A stretch of DNA of 64,000 bases from Stutzerimonas stutzeri (GTDB lineage Bacteria > Pseudomonadota > Gammaproteobacteria > Pseudomonadales > Pseudomonadaceae). The translations under genes were made by a program, and so were the position numbers. Shown in pieces: positions 18,816-28,599 of this stretch. Positions within the stretch are counted from its first letter, which is position 1; each line of letters begins with the position of its first letter. The DNA lies in the NCBI RefSeq assembly GCF_024448955.1, contig NZ_JAMOIH010000018.1, positions 39,947-103,946 on the forward strand, written 5' to 3'. The notes under the pieces were generated by a model, which was given only the letters and a program-made list of their open reading frames with translations, was not told where the DNA came from and did no database searches.

Positions 18816-20750
18816 ATGACGCTAGACCGTCGTGTCTTGTTATTCACTGCCTTATTGATCTATTCCGGCATGGCATCAGCGCTTGGAATGGGCGACATCA
18901 GGCTTCATTCCGCACTGAACCAGCCGTTGAGCGCAGAGATCGACCTGCTCGACGTGGGCGAGTTGTCGGCTGAGGATATCCGTGTCGTGCTGGCCTCCAG
19001 CAGCGATTTCGCCCGCGTAGGGGTCGAGCGCCTGGCGTTCTTGCAGGACCTCAGCTTTACCCCAGTGATCGACGGCAACCGTAGCCGTATTCGTGTCGCA
19101 TCCAGCCAACCCGTTCGTGAGCCTTACCTCAATTTTCTGGTAGAGATCACCCGCGCCAAAAGTCGGATGCTGCGTGAATACACGGTTCTGCTCGATCCGA
19201 TGCCCAGTACGCCGGAGGCTGCCAGCAGCGTGGCGGTCGTCGTCCCGCAAGCCGTGGCTTCGCCGGTGCGTGCCGAACTGGCGCATTCCGTGCTCCCCGC
19301 TGAACTACCGGAAGCGTCGCAGGGCAAGCGCCACCGGGTGGCGAGCGGCGAGAGTCTCTGGATGATTGCGAGCAAGTACGCCGGCGGTGCGCAGGACGCC
19401 CAGTCGCAGTTCATGCGCGACGACCTGGCGCTGAATCCGGAGGCCTTTGCCGGCGGTGATCCTGCGCGTCTTGGCGCCGGTGCGTTCTTGTTGCTGCCAG
19501 ATACGACCGAGACGGTTGCGGCTGCGCATATCGCGCCTGCCGAGGCGGAGCCGGCGCTGGAAGCCGTTGCTCAGAATCAGTCGACGTTCGAATCTCGAGT
19601 GGCCGATCCGGTGCTGCCCGACGATAACGACGCGGTTTTGCGCCAGCAGTTGCTCGACGAGCTGGCAGCCGGGCGCGCGGAAAACCTGCAGCTCAAGCAG
19701 ATGCTGAACGATATGCGGCTTCAGCTCGAGGCAGTCAGCGCTCAACTGGCCGAGCAGGAGAGCGCCCAGGCTGCGGTCTTGTTGCAGACTGAGCGGGCGG
19801 AGCCGGTAGCGGACGTCGCGCCTCAGACCGTCGCTGAGCCCATTGCTACCGAACAGGCCGTAGCCGAGCCTGTAGCGTCGTTCAGGTGGAAGGACTGGGC
19901 GCTGCCGGGTGGTGCGGTGCTGGCGTCGCTGTTGCTTGGCGGCCTCTGGTTCGCACGTCGCAACAAGCTGCAGGCCGTGGTGCCGCAAGCTGCGGCCGTG
20001 GTGGTTGCTCCAGCGGCTGTGCCCCCTGAAGTGTCCGCAGTTGCGGCGGAGATGCCGCTTCAGCCGGCACACGCCTCCGTCAGCGAAACCGAAGTGCTCG
20101 AAGCGGCGAATATTTACCTCACCTATGGCCGCCGCGATGAGGCGCTCGATGTGCTGCTGCGCGGAATCGAACGAGCACCCGAACAGCTGGATCTTCGCCT
20201 GCGTCACCTGGGGCTTCTAGCGGAGCTCGGCGATGTCGAAGGGTATGGCTCTGCCGCCGCGAGCTACCTCCAGGCCGGCGGCAGCCAGGCTCAACTTCAG
20301 CAGCTACTGGCGCAGCATCCTGCTTTGTCCGCGGTTGCGCCGGTGCCGTCGTCACCGCCTCTGGACGTCACTTTTGTGCTGAACGAGACATCGGTGGCGC
20401 CGTTGGATGATCTGGCGTCCGTACCTGCTGAGCAACATCAAGCGATCGAGGCGAATCAGGTGCTCTCCATTGATTCGCAGTCCTGGCTGGATGACTTCGA
20501 CGAGACTGTTGCGCTCAGCAAGCTTCCGTCGCTCGTCGATGACGCCGGCAACCTCGCCTCAACGCCGTCAGCTGAGGAGATGGATGCGCTGGTGGCGAAT
20601 CCGGAGCATCTTGTTCGACTCAATCAAGCCGTTGCCTATATCAAGCAGGGCGATATAGAGAGTGCCTGCAGCATCCTCGAAAACCTGGCGACTGACGGCG
20701 ACGAACACCAGCGGCGCCAGGTCAGCGAGTTGCTCGCGCAAATCGGCTGA
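18816..20750 (+). CDS. FimV-like LysM-containing envelope protein
   Basis: 644 residues. A signal peptide (MTLDRRVLLFTALLIYSGMASA) precedes the FimV N-terminal domain (ALGMGDIRLHSALNQPLSAEIDLL). A LysM-like peptidoglycan-binding region spans residues ~170-230 (RHRVASGESLWMIASKYA). A coiled coil around 285-325 follows, then a membrane helix near 365-385. The C-terminal cytoplasmic TPR/FimV domain ends NQAVAYIKQGDIESACSILENL. FimV proteins organise polar complexes and type IV pilus assembly; this is shorter than classical FimV and resembles the PA3340-type paralogue. GGAG precedes the ATG at five bases. The 298-bp upstream stretch contains no other gene I can support. Confidence 0.88.
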   Translation: MTLDRRVLLFTALLIYSGMASALGMGDIRLHSALNQPLSAEIDLLDVGELSAEDIRVVLASSSDFARVGVERLAFLQDLSFTPVIDGNRSRIRVASSQPVREPYLNFLVEITRAKSRMLREYTVLLDPMPSTPEAASSVAVVVPQAVASPVRAELAHSVLPAELPEASQGKRHRVASGESLWMIASKYAGGAQDAQSQFMRDDLALNPEAFAGGDPARLGAGAFLLLPDTTETVAAAHIAPAEAEPALEAVAQNQSTFESRVADPVLPDDNDAVLRQQLLDELAAGRAENLQLKQMLNDMRLQLEAVSAQLAEQESAQAAVLLQTERAEPVADVAPQTVAEPIATEQAVAEPVASFRWKDWALPGGAVLASLLLGGLWFARRNKLQAVVPQAAAVVVAPAAVPPEVSAVAAEMPLQPAHASVSETEVLEAANIYLTYGRRDEALDVLLRGIERAPEQLDLRLRHLGLLAELGDVEGYGSAAASYLQAGGSQAQLQQLLAQHPALSAVAPVPSSPPLDVTFVLNETSVAPLDDLASVPAEQHQAIEANQVLSIDSQSWLDDFDETVALSKLPSLVDDAGNLASTPSAEEMDALVANPEHLVRLNQAVAYIKQGDIESACSILENLATDGDEHQRRQVSELLAQIG

Positions 20751-20772
20751 TCGAGTTCGGAGGACGCGGTGA

Positions 20773-22953
20773 TCAAAAGCTGCGTCCGAGATTCATATAA
20801 AGCGCGCGCTCGGACTCATCGTTCAGGCCGTAACTGAAGTTCAGCGGGCCGAGCGGGGTTTCGTAACCGATGAAGACGCTGCCGGCGTTGATATAGCCGC
20901 TGTCGAACTCGTTGTCGTTGTTCCATGCGCGGCCACGCTCCAGCGACGCGCCCAGATACAGCGGGAAATCCAGCGGCAGAAACGAGCGCGGCGTCATCCG
21001 TCGGAAATAGATCATGCGAGCCAGGCTGATGTTCTGACCGGACAGGGCATCCTGGCGGAAGCCCGACAGCTGTCGTGCGCCGCCGAGCAGGAAGCTCGAG
21101 GTGACGATCTCCGCGTCATCCAGCGTGCGTCCGTAGCGACCGCCAAAGACCAGGGTGTCGCGACCGAAGCTGACGGCCTTGTCGAGGTTGAATTCCCACT
21201 GCCGGTAGCGATCGTCCGAGCCGAGACTGCGGTCGTACTGGCGCAATGTCAGCCCGATATCTTCGCCCTCACGTGGGAAGTCGACGTTATCCACCGTGTC
21301 GAAGGAATATTGCAGCTGGTAGTAGCCTTCCTCGAAGGTGAAGTCCGGCAGCTGCTGGTCGCCAACGCGAACATCCGCTTCGCCCCAGGCCTGGCCGACA
21401 CCAAAGCGGATTTCGCCGTTATTGGCAATTTGTCGCCCCAGGTTGAGACCATAGCCATAACGCTGCAGGCGGTATTCGGCGATGGGGTCGTTATCCATTA
21501 TCGACTCGATGTTCTGCGTCTCGGCGAACAGGTTGGGCGCGACGAACCAGCGCGAACCGGCATCGAGCGGCTGATAGAACTCACTGAACAATTCCTGGCG
21601 ATCCCCGAGCTGCAAACGTGTCAGCCATTCGGCGCCCAGCTCGTTGATGCCGTTCTTGCGGTAGCTGGCACCAATGTTGAACGCGCTGTCGCCGCGAAAG
21701 TCATCCGAGAGGTTGATGCCCAGGCGCAGGTAATCGGTGCCGGAACGCTTTTCACGGGCGGTGATGACCAGCGTGTTGCCTGGATCGCCATGTACTACGC
21801 GGTATTCGACCTGCTCGAAGTAATCCAGTCCATACAGCGTGCCCATGTCCTTCTGCAAATCCTGAAGATCCAGCCGCTTGCCGATCTGCTGGCGGATATG
21901 CCGACGTATCACCGCGTCGCCGACTTTCGAGTCGTTCTCGATCCGCACCGCCGTGATCAGCGGCGTGCGCGGCTCGGCCGAGCGTGCGAGGCTCAGCGCG
22001 AGATTGCCGCCGCTTTCGCTGCGCATGCCAGCCAGGCGGCCATCCAGTGCGCTGGCGGCGCGGTAGCCCACATCGATCAACTGTCGCGCGCGACCGAAAT
22101 CGGTGGACCCGAAGCCCGCCAGCATTGGTTGCACCAACAGGTCTTCCGAGCGCAGCGTTGCGAGCTGCGCTTCCGAGTTGCGCCGCGTCATCATGGTGAT
22201 CGATTGGTTGAGCACGTCGACAACGGTGAGCAGCTCTTCGCGAGACTGCAGCGGTGAGCCGATATCCACCACGATCAGCCGATCCACGCCCATGTCGCGG
22301 GCGACATCCATCGGGATGTTGTCGACCATGCCGCCATCGACGAGCAACCGGCCTTCGATCTCGACCGGAGCGAACACCGCCGGGATCGACATGCTGGCGC
22401 GAATCGCCTGGGGCAGATGGCCGCTGCGGAATATGACTTTCTTATCGTTGGCGATATCGGTTGCCACTGCCCGAAAGGGGATCGGCAAACGGTCGAAGTC
22501 GCGGGTGTCGCTGGTGTGTACCAGGAGACGCTCGAGCAGCAGGGCGAGGTTCTGGCCCTGGATGACGCCGAGCGGCAACCCGAGGCTGCCATCGTCGCGG
22601 AAACTCAGTTTGCGCTTGACCAGAAAATCGCGGTCGTCCTGCTTGCGCCGGAAGGGCACATCCTGACGCGGTGGATCGTCCGAAAGCACTTGTTGCCAGT
22701 CGAGACTGAGTGCCAGTTTCTCCAGCTCTTCAACACTGTAACCCGCCGCATAGAGCCCGCCGATGACCGCACCCATGCTGGTGCCGGCAATCGCGTCGAT
22801 GCGCACGCCGTGCTCTTCTAAGGCTTTCAGAACGCCGATATGTGCCAACCCGCGTGCAGCGCCACCGGAAAGCACCAGGCCGGTTTTGGGTTGGGTATCG
22901 GCAAATCCACTTAGCGGTATCAAGAGGATCAGCAGAAGCAGGAGGCGGGACAT
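20773..22953 (-). CDS. plpD: PlpD-like patatin phospholipase, type Vd autotransporter
   Basis: 726 residues. A signal peptide (MSRLLLLLILLIPLSGFA) precedes the patatin domain with oxyanion motif GGAARG (30-35), nucleophile S59 in GTSMG and the dyad aspartate in LLVDGGMVDN. A POTRA-like domain and a C-terminal Omp85-type 16-strand barrel ending in MNLGRSF (terminal Phe) follow. The family secretes its lipase domain through its own barrel. The start at 22953 fits the signal peptide and has AGGTC-like upstream sequence; a TATAAT on the minus strand near 22997 could be its -10. It converges with the fimV-like gene. Confidence 0.93.
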   Translation of the reverse strand: MSRLLLLLILLIPLSGFADTQPKTGLVLSGGAARGLAHIGVLKALEEHGVRIDAIAGTSMGAVIGGLYAAGYSVEELEKLALSLDWQQVLSDDPPRQDVPFRRKQDDRDFLVKRKLSFRDDGSLGLPLGVIQGQNLALLLERLLVHTSDTRDFDRLPIPFRAVATDIANDKKVIFRSGHLPQAIRASMSIPAVFAPVEIEGRLLVDGGMVDNIPMDVARDMGVDRLIVVDIGSPLQSREELLTVVDVLNQSITMMTRRNSEAQLATLRSEDLLVQPMLAGFGSTDFGRARQLIDVGYRAASALDGRLAGMRSESGGNLALSLARSAEPRTPLITAVRIENDSKVGDAVIRRHIRQQIGKRLDLQDLQKDMGTLYGLDYFEQVEYRVVHGDPGNTLVITAREKRSGTDYLRLGINLSDDFRGDSAFNIGASYRKNGINELGAEWLTRLQLGDRQELFSEFYQPLDAGSRWFVAPNLFAETQNIESIMDNDPIAEYRLQRYGYGLNLGRQIANNGEIRFGVGQAWGEADVRVGDQQLPDFTFEEGYYQLQYSFDTVDNVDFPREGEDIGLTLRQYDRSLGSDDRYRQWEFNLDKAVSFGRDTLVFGGRYGRTLDDAEIVTSSFLLGGARQLSGFRQDALSGQNISLARMIYFRRMTPRSFLPLDFPLYLGASLERGRAWNNDNEFDSGYINAGSVFIGYETPLGPLNFSYGLNDESERALYMNLGRSF

Positions 22954-23026
22954 GGCAACACCGAAACGGGAGGTCTGCGAAAGGGCCGCTATTATAGGCG
23001 TCCTCATCTGCTACCGAGCGCTTCTC

Positions 23027-23311
23027 ATGTCCGCGACAAAGCCGGAAATCGTCATTACCTATTGCACGCAATGCCAGTGGTTGCTGCGCGCGGCCTGGCT
23101 GGCACAGGAGCTCTTGTCCACCTTTGCCGACGATCTGGGCAAGGTTTCGCTGGTGCCAGCCACCGGAGGCACTTTTCACATCAGCTGCGACGGTGAACAG
23201 ATCTGGGAGCGCAAGCTCGATGGCGGCTTCCCTGAAGCCAAGGTACTGAAGCAGCGGGTGCGCGACTGTATCGATCCGCAGCGGGATCTGGGGCATAACG
23301 ACCGGGCATGA
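23027..23311 (+). CDS. SelT/SelW/SelH family (Rdx) protein
   Basis: 94 residues. The redox motif CTQC (residues 13-16) sits after the first beta strand (EIVITYCTQCQW), and GGTFHISCDGEQIWERKLDGGFPEAKVLKQRVRD completes the thioredoxin-like Rdx fold. In animals the first Cys of the CxxC can be selenocysteine; here all are ordinary Cys codons. Probable thiol-redox protein, partner unknown. The gene is divergent from plpD. Confidence 0.9.
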   Translation: MSATKPEIVITYCTQCQWLLRAAWLAQELLSTFADDLGKVSLVPATGGTFHISCDGEQIWERKLDGGFPEAKVLKQRVRDCIDPQRDLGHNDRA

Positions 23312-23330
23312 GCGCCGCGGCGGCGCCACG

Positions 23331-24224
23331 TCAGAGCCGGCGAGGCGCTACGGATATTTCCGCGGGTGGCGCGGCCGGCGCTTTCAGGCGGCTGGAAATG
23401 ACCGTGGCGAGGACAATCAGTGTGCCGCCGGCCAGCATGCGCAGCGTCGGTTGCTCATTGAACAACCACCACGCGAACGCGATTCCGTAGACCGGCTCGA
23501 GGGCAAAAATCACAGCGGTGGTCCGTGCCTTCAGTACCTTGAGACTCGCCACGAACAGGCTGTGCGCCAACCCCGTGCAGAATACGCCGAGCAGCGCCAG
23601 CCATAGCCAATCCAGCGCCGGGACGGTCGGCAGCGAAGTCCAGCTGAAGGGCAGCAGGCAGAGCAGGATGGTCCCGTTCTGCCAGAGCGCGGCCTGTACC
23701 GGATCGATGCCACGGGTGACGGCGCGGTTGAGCAGCGAGAGCAGCGCAAACATCAAGCCTGAAAGCACGCCGTAGAGCAGCCCGGCGGTGCTCTCGCTGG
23801 CGAGATCGAAATCCGGTGTGACCAGCAATAGCCCCAGGCAAACCAGGCCCACCATGGCAAACTCAATCGGTCGTGTGCGCTCGCGAAACAGCACGCCCTC
23901 CAGCAATACGGTAAAGGCCGGAAAGCTGGCGAAGCCCAGCGTGGCGATGCCGACGCCAGCGACCTTTACCGCCATGAAGAAGGTGAGCCAGTGCCCACCC
24001 AGCAGCAAGCCGCCCAGCAACAGACCGCCCGCTTGACGCAAGCTCGGTCGATTGCCGCCGGCACGCAATACACAGGCTGCGATCGATAGGGCGATGACGG
24101 CGAACATCGCCCGGCCAAAGGTAATCACCAGCGGCTGACTTTCGGCCAGCTTGCCGAATACGCCGGAGAGGCCAAACATCAGCGCGCCGAAGTGAATGGC
24201 CAGTAAGGCGTTGCGATGCGTCAT
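23331..24224 (-). CDS. EamA family (DMT superfamily) transporter
   Basis: 297 residues, about ten membrane helices in two EamA halves. The start MTHRNALLAIHFGALMFGLSGVFGKLAESQPLVITFGR at 24224 has the usual N-terminal helix; the longer frame to 24359 adds an unlikely soluble extension. An AraC regulator lies just upstream on the same strand and probably controls it or is cotranscribed. Substrate unknown. Confidence 0.87.
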   Translation of the reverse strand: MTHRNALLAIHFGALMFGLSGVFGKLAESQPLVITFGRAMFAVIALSIAACVLRAGGNRPSLRQAGGLLLGGLLLGGHWLTFFMAVKVAGVGIATLGFASFPAFTVLLEGVLFRERTRPIEFAMVGLVCLGLLLVTPDFDLASESTAGLLYGVLSGLMFALLSLLNRAVTRGIDPVQAALWQNGTILLCLLPFSWTSLPTVPALDWLWLALLGVFCTGLAHSLFVASLKVLKARTTAVIFALEPVYGIAFAWWLFNEQPTLRMLAGGTLIVLATVISSRLKAPAAPPAEISVAPRRL

Positions 24225-24362
24225 GGATGGCTGCTCGGACAAGAAGGCCTGGCTGAAGAAAAATGGCGGTCGTTCATGAGGCCTCGTGATGCTGGCGCTG
24301 TCGGAATATGTATGCGTCGGCATGATAAGGCCGGGGCGAGCGAGCGGTCTGTCGCGCAACTA

Positions 24363-25124
24363 TCAGATACTGTCGAGCGACTCGCGGCGTAGTGCCTTCG
24401 GGGTAGTTCCGAGCGCGCGGCTGAGTGCGGCGGTGAAGGCACTCTGCGAGGCATATCCGACCCGGGCGGCGATTTCGCCCACTGCCAGCCGAGTGCTGAC
24501 TAGCAATTCTCGGCCCCGCTCCAAGCGGCGGAGTCGGACGAACTCCATGGGTGTCACGCCCGTCTCGCTGACGAAGCGCGCATGAAAGCGTGGGACGGAA
24601 AGACCGGCCAGACGCGCAAGATCTCGTACCTCCAGGGGATACGCTAAATGGCGATCAATATGGGCGTAGAGCGCTGCGAGGGGTAGCGGGCCGTGCTGAA
24701 CGACTGGTTCGCAACCGGTGGCGAGGCTGGCCAACAGAAGCGCGGCGCCTTGCTCCGCGATGATCGGGTCATTGATCGGACTGGCCGCCAACCAGTTGAC
24801 CAGCTGGCTTTGCGCCGGGCTCAGATGCAGCGCGGCGGGCTGTTCCAGCAATCGCCTTCCGGGCTCGGAGTGGTGTCCAAGCCGCTGCTGCAACCAACCG
24901 TCGCCAGGAACGTCGAGTATCAGGCAATTGCTACCAGCCGCGCTGCCGCAGGCATGGCGGATATCACTCGGCACCACGGCCAGCCGTTGCGCTTGAATAC
25001 GGCTCCCGCGCCCGTTGATTTCGAAATCCAGCTGTCCACGCAGGCCGAACACCAGCTGGGTGTGCTGATGGCTATGGATGATCTGGTCGCTGTTGTAGTG
25101 GCGCAGGGAAAGGATAGGTGACAT
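24363..25124 (-). CDS. AraC family transcriptional regulator
   Basis: 253 residues. The N-terminal cupin sensor (HYNSDQIIHSHQHTQLVFGLRGQLDFEI) is followed by two C-terminal helix-turn-helix motifs, ending GEIAARVGYASQSAFTAALSRALGTTPKALRRE, the AraC signature. GAGG six bases before the ATG at 25124 favours that start over one six codons earlier. It precedes the EamA gene on the same strand and is a candidate regulator of that exporter (inference from position). Confidence 0.9.
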   Translation of the reverse strand: MSPILSLRHYNSDQIIHSHQHTQLVFGLRGQLDFEINGRGSRIQAQRLAVVPSDIRHACGSAAGSNCLILDVPGDGWLQQRLGHHSEPGRRLLEQPAALHLSPAQSQLVNWLAASPINDPIIAEQGAALLLASLATGCEPVVQHGPLPLAALYAHIDRHLAYPLEVRDLARLAGLSVPRFHARFVSETGVTPMEFVRLRRLERGRELLVSTRLAVGEIAARVGYASQSAFTAALSRALGTTPKALRRESLDSI

Positions 25125-25194
25125 CGATAGCCTCGGCTGCATCCAGTGAAGGGCGGCCCTGCGGTCTCGACCGCAACCACCGGCACCATCGATG

Positions 25195-26580
25195 CTACAT
25201 GATGATCTTGTCGCGCAGCTTGTCGGCGGCCTGGTTGAGGGCCTGAATCACACGTTCCTTGTCGAAGTTCTGGACGCCATTGGTGTCCAGGTACATGGAA
25301 AAGCCCGGCAATTCATGTTCGACGAAGCTGTTGGTCGCACCGAGATCGCGGCGGAAATCCACTACCTGATAGATCTGCACGGGGCGCGAGAAACCCTTAA
25401 CGGCGATCTGCCCGTTGTCACGACACATGATCACGTCTTTGACCAGCGAATAGGTCTCGTGAGAGATCAGAATTTCCCCGGCTTCGGCTGAACTCTCCAG
25501 GCGACTGGCCAGGTTCACTTCACGTCCGATGATGGTGTAGTCCATGCGGGTGTCGGCGCCGAAGTTGCCCACCGTGCAATAACCGGTGTTGATGCCCATG
25601 CGGATTTCCAACGGCTTGGTAATGCCCTGAGCGCGCCACTGCTGGCGTAGTACTTTCATGTGCTTGCGCATGGCGATGGCCATCGATACGGCGGCAACCG
25701 CATCCTTTTTTGCACCCTGGCTGGTCGGGTCGCCGAAGAACACCATCACGCAGTCACCGACGAACTTGTCGATAGTGCCGCCGTACTTGAGTGTGATCTT
25801 CGACATCTCGTTGAGGTAGTTGTTGAGCAGGTCGGTGAGAGCTTCGGCCTCCAGTTCTTCGGAAAGCTCGGTGAATCCCTTGATATCCGAGAAGAAGACG
25901 GTGAGCTTCTTGCGCTGCGTTTCCAGCCGTACGCTGCGCTTGCCGGAGAAGATCGATTCCCACACCTGGGGCGACAGATATTTGGCCAAACTGCGGGCCA
26001 GGCGCGCAGCCTTAGCCTGTTCGGCTTCGATCTCCCTGCGCGCCTGCGCCAGGCGGACCCCTTGCTGGTGCACGTAATAAGCCGTGATGCACACGTACAG
26101 CGTGGTGAACAGAATGCTGACTGTCGTTACCAGAATGGTAGGCGTGCCACCGAAGCGCAGAGGTATCAGCAGGCTCGTCAACCCGAAACCGATGGCGACC
26201 ATCAGGAGAGTCATCAGAAAATGGCGCAGGCTGCCGATCACCAGCGCGCTGAAACTCAGCGTCAGCAGAATCATCAGGCTCGGCACCAGAGCGCCAAGTA
26301 GCAAGATTCCCGCGCCCGCATTCAACGCGTCGAGGCACAGAAGGGTCTGCGACGTTTGCTCGGGGTATTGGCGTTTGAAGCGATAGCTCAGGTGGTAAGC
26401 GAAGTGTGGATAGAGGAGGGTGTAGGGCACCATCCACAACAGACCGACTGCAAACTGCTGGGTATAGACACCGGCGGCGAGGGTAGCAGCGCAAGCCAGA
26501 TAGGCGAGAACGCGGGCGTAATACTCACGCAATGGGCGAGTCGCAAGGCCGTTACGCCGTTCACCGGTCACGGTTGACAT
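25195..26580 (-). CDS. cyaB: Membrane-bound class III adenylate cyclase, CyaB type
   Basis: 461 residues, close to P. aeruginosa CyaB (~463). The N-terminal MASE2 membrane sensor (about residues 20-170, six helices) leads to a class III cyclase domain with FFSDIKGFTELSEEL (first metal Asp) and DKFVGDCVMVFFGDP (second metal Asp). CyaB makes cAMP, which drives Vfr-dependent virulence and twitching genes in P. aeruginosa. Inner membrane with a cytoplasmic catalytic domain. It lies downstream of a region holding a MITE. Specificity for ATP over GTP is inferred from family. Confidence 0.9.
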   Translation of the reverse strand: MSTVTGERRNGLATRPLREYYARVLAYLACAATLAAGVYTQQFAVGLLWMVPYTLLYPHFAYHLSYRFKRQYPEQTSQTLLCLDALNAGAGILLLGALVPSLMILLTLSFSALVIGSLRHFLMTLLMVAIGFGLTSLLIPLRFGGTPTILVTTVSILFTTLYVCITAYYVHQQGVRLAQARREIEAEQAKAARLARSLAKYLSPQVWESIFSGKRSVRLETQRKKLTVFFSDIKGFTELSEELEAEALTDLLNNYLNEMSKITLKYGGTIDKFVGDCVMVFFGDPTSQGAKKDAVAAVSMAIAMRKHMKVLRQQWRAQGITKPLEIRMGINTGYCTVGNFGADTRMDYTIIGREVNLASRLESSAEAGEILISHETYSLVKDVIMCRDNGQIAVKGFSRPVQIYQVVDFRRDLGATNSFVEHELPGFSMYLDTNGVQNFDKERVIQALNQAADKLRDKIIM

Positions 26581-26752
26581 TATAGTTGCTGTCCTTGAAA
26601 GATGCCGGCGCTCTAGCAGGCGCTATTGAGCTAGCGCATCGACCGGCGCTGGCCCGGCGATCATAACCAAGTCGCCACCATTGCGCCAAACAGCCTGTCC
26701 AATCCGTGACGGGCGGCAGTTGTTGACCGGGTATGAGCCGGGCGCCGTCATG

Positions 26753-27022
26753 AGCAGGCCGTGGAAAACGTAGGCGAGGCAGGCAAGACAAGGCGCAACG
26801 ACCAACGGGAGTAACAGCCGTAGGCTGGCCCGAAGGGGGAGCGCAGCGAATCAAAGCGGCCGAAGAAGCGGACCGGGCTCGCGAACGAGTTTAGTTTTCT
26901 AAATGAGCATGACTCACTTCGTTCGCCCTTCGGGCCGCGCTAAAGCGCGTTAGCCGCAAGCGGCTTGCTGAGGCTGTTTTTAACGCAGTCTTGCCACTGC
27001 AGGTAGTTTTCCACGGCCTGCT
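26753..27022. repeat. MITE-like element with 17-bp perfect terminal inverted repeats
   Basis: AGCAGGCCGTGGAAAAC at 26753-26769 is perfectly inverted at 27006-27022. Weaker inverted similarity runs inward (GGCAAGACAAGGCG near 26781 against CGCAGTCTTGCC near 26984). The interior also has the inverted pair GGCCCGAAGGG (26827) and CCCTTCGGGCC (26926). There is no coding sequence. It differs from the 7507 element in its termini. Its right end supplies two bases of the stop codon of the DUF962 gene. The rest of the 440-bp gap (26581-26752) shows no gene. Confidence 0.75.
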
Positions 27023-27338
27023 AGAATCGAATCTTGCCAGTTAGCATGTCCTTGAGCATCACCCAGTCGCCAAGAAAGCTGTACAGCGGATACTGGAACG
27101 TCGCAGGCCGGTTTTTCTCGAAGATGAAATGCCCGATCCAGGCGAATCCGTACCCAGCCACCGGCATTGCTAGCAGCCATAGCCATTGCTGACTGAGCAA
27201 CGCGTAGGCAAGAATCGCCAGCACCAACAGGCTGCCCACATAGTGCAGGCGTCGGCAAGTTCGGTTGCTGTGTTCGGCCAGGTAGAACGGGTAAAAATCG
27301 GCAAAGCGGGTAAAGCGTTCGGCGGTTTGCGTGCTCAT
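27021..27338 (-). CDS. DUF962 (Mpo1-like) membrane protein
   Basis: 105 residues with the DUF962 pattern: FADFYPFYLAEHSNRTCRRLHYVGSLL, then GYGFAWIGHFIFEKNRPATFQYPLYSFLGDWVMLKDML. The conserved His residues (EHSN, RLHY, GHF) correspond to the iron site of yeast Mpo1, a 2-hydroxy fatty acid dioxygenase; whether bacterial members share this is unproven. Two membrane segments lie at about 33-68. Its TAG stop is formed at the junction with the MITE, so a few native C-terminal residues may have been lost or replaced. Confidence 0.85.
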   Translation of the reverse strand: MSTQTAERFTRFADFYPFYLAEHSNRTCRRLHYVGSLLVLAILAYALLSQQWLWLLAMPVAGYGFAWIGHFIFEKNRPATFQYPLYSFLGDWVMLKDMLTGKIRF

Positions 27339-27505
27339 GCCGCACCTCCTGTCATTGTGGTCGTCGCAGTGTAGATCGCTGTAGCTTCTCGGCCACTGGC
27401 CATGAGTGCCAGTTTAGTACCCTTGTGTGCCGCGAGCTGGCGGTTGAAACTGCCCGGCATCATTCGCATAGCGAGTTTCATTGCAGGCCAGTTCGGGGCA
27501 ATCGC

Positions 27506-28510
27506 TTGATCACGGAACGTACCACTTCATCAAACTGGGCTCTGAGTATCGTCCAGGCGCTGGAATTGGATGGCGTCGATTGCCGCGCGTTATTCGCTGA
27601 GCTGGACTTGGACTACGCAGCTCTGAGCGATGCGGATGCCCGCTTCGCCCAGGACGGTATGACCCGGCTCTGGCAGCGCGCAGTCGAGGTGACGGGCAAT
27701 CCGGCGATCGGCCTCAATCTGGCGAAGGTGATGCGCCCCGGCGCGATGCACGTGGTCGGCTATGCGCTGATGTCCAGCAGCACCCTGAAGGAAAGCATCC
27801 TGCGTCTGGTGCGCTATCAGCGGATCATTGCCGAAGGCGCAGATCTGCGCTTCTTTCCGACCGAAAGGGGCCACATGCTGACGCTGGCGATTCACGGCGA
27901 CCAATTGCCGCCGGCACGGCAAAGTGCCGAAGGTTCGCTGGCGAGCATGCTTGCGTTCTGTCGTTGGCTTACCGGGAAGCCGTTGATACCTGTGGAAGTT
28001 TATTTTCAGGGGCCACCACCCCAAGCCATCGAGCCCTATCGCGCCGGGTTTCAGGCACCGTTGCGCTTCGACGCCGACTGTTACGGACTGCTGATGCGCC
28101 ACGAGGACCTGGACATTCCGTTGCCAACAGCCAATGCCGAACTCGCGCAATTGCATGACCGTTTCGCCGGCGAATACCTGGCGCGATTCACTGACAGTCG
28201 GGTAACTCATCAGGTACGCCAGGTTCTGTGTCGCCTGTTGCCACAGGGCGAACCTCGACGTGAGGCCGTCGCGCAGTTGTTGCATCTGTCCGAGCGCACC
28301 TTGCAGCGGCGCCTGGGTGACGAAGGCACGAGCTTCCAACAGTTGCTGGACGACACTCGACGGGTACTGGTTGAGCAATACCTCGCGCAGCCGGATCTGG
28401 CTCTGCTGGAGATCGCCTATCTGCTGGGCTTCGCCGATCCAAGCAACTTCTTTCGGGCGTTCAAACGCTGGTTCGCCATGACGCCGGGCGAATACCGGGC
28501 GCGGCGTTGA
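27506..28510 (+). CDS. AraC family transcriptional regulator (OruR-like architecture)
   Basis: 334 residues from a TTG start (LITERTTSSNW) that matches the normal N-terminus of this group; a frame to 27425 adds an unlikely Cys/His-rich extension. The N-terminal ligand-binding domain (Arabinose_bd type) includes GAMHVVGYALMSSSTLKESILRLVRYQRI. The C-terminal AraC domain has the signature LLEIAYLLGFADPSNFFRAFKRWFAMTPGEYR. Members of this subfamily respond to amino acids or related metabolites. No operon partner is evident; the DUF808 gene follows after 89 bp. Confidence 0.87.
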   Translation: MITERTTSSNWALSIVQALELDGVDCRALFAELDLDYAALSDADARFAQDGMTRLWQRAVEVTGNPAIGLNLAKVMRPGAMHVVGYALMSSSTLKESILRLVRYQRIIAEGADLRFFPTERGHMLTLAIHGDQLPPARQSAEGSLASMLAFCRWLTGKPLIPVEVYFQGPPPQAIEPYRAGFQAPLRFDADCYGLLMRHEDLDIPLPTANAELAQLHDRFAGEYLARFTDSRVTHQVRQVLCRLLPQGEPRREAVAQLLHLSERTLQRRLGDEGTSFQQLLDDTRRVLVEQYLAQPDLALLEIAYLLGFADPSNFFRAFKRWFAMTPGEYRARR

Positions 28511-28599
28511 CCTCGTGGCACTGGAACTTGTGCGGCGAGGCGATGGCCTTAATTTTCAGACCTGCAAAACGCTGCACAACTCCAAAGGACGCCTGAACA

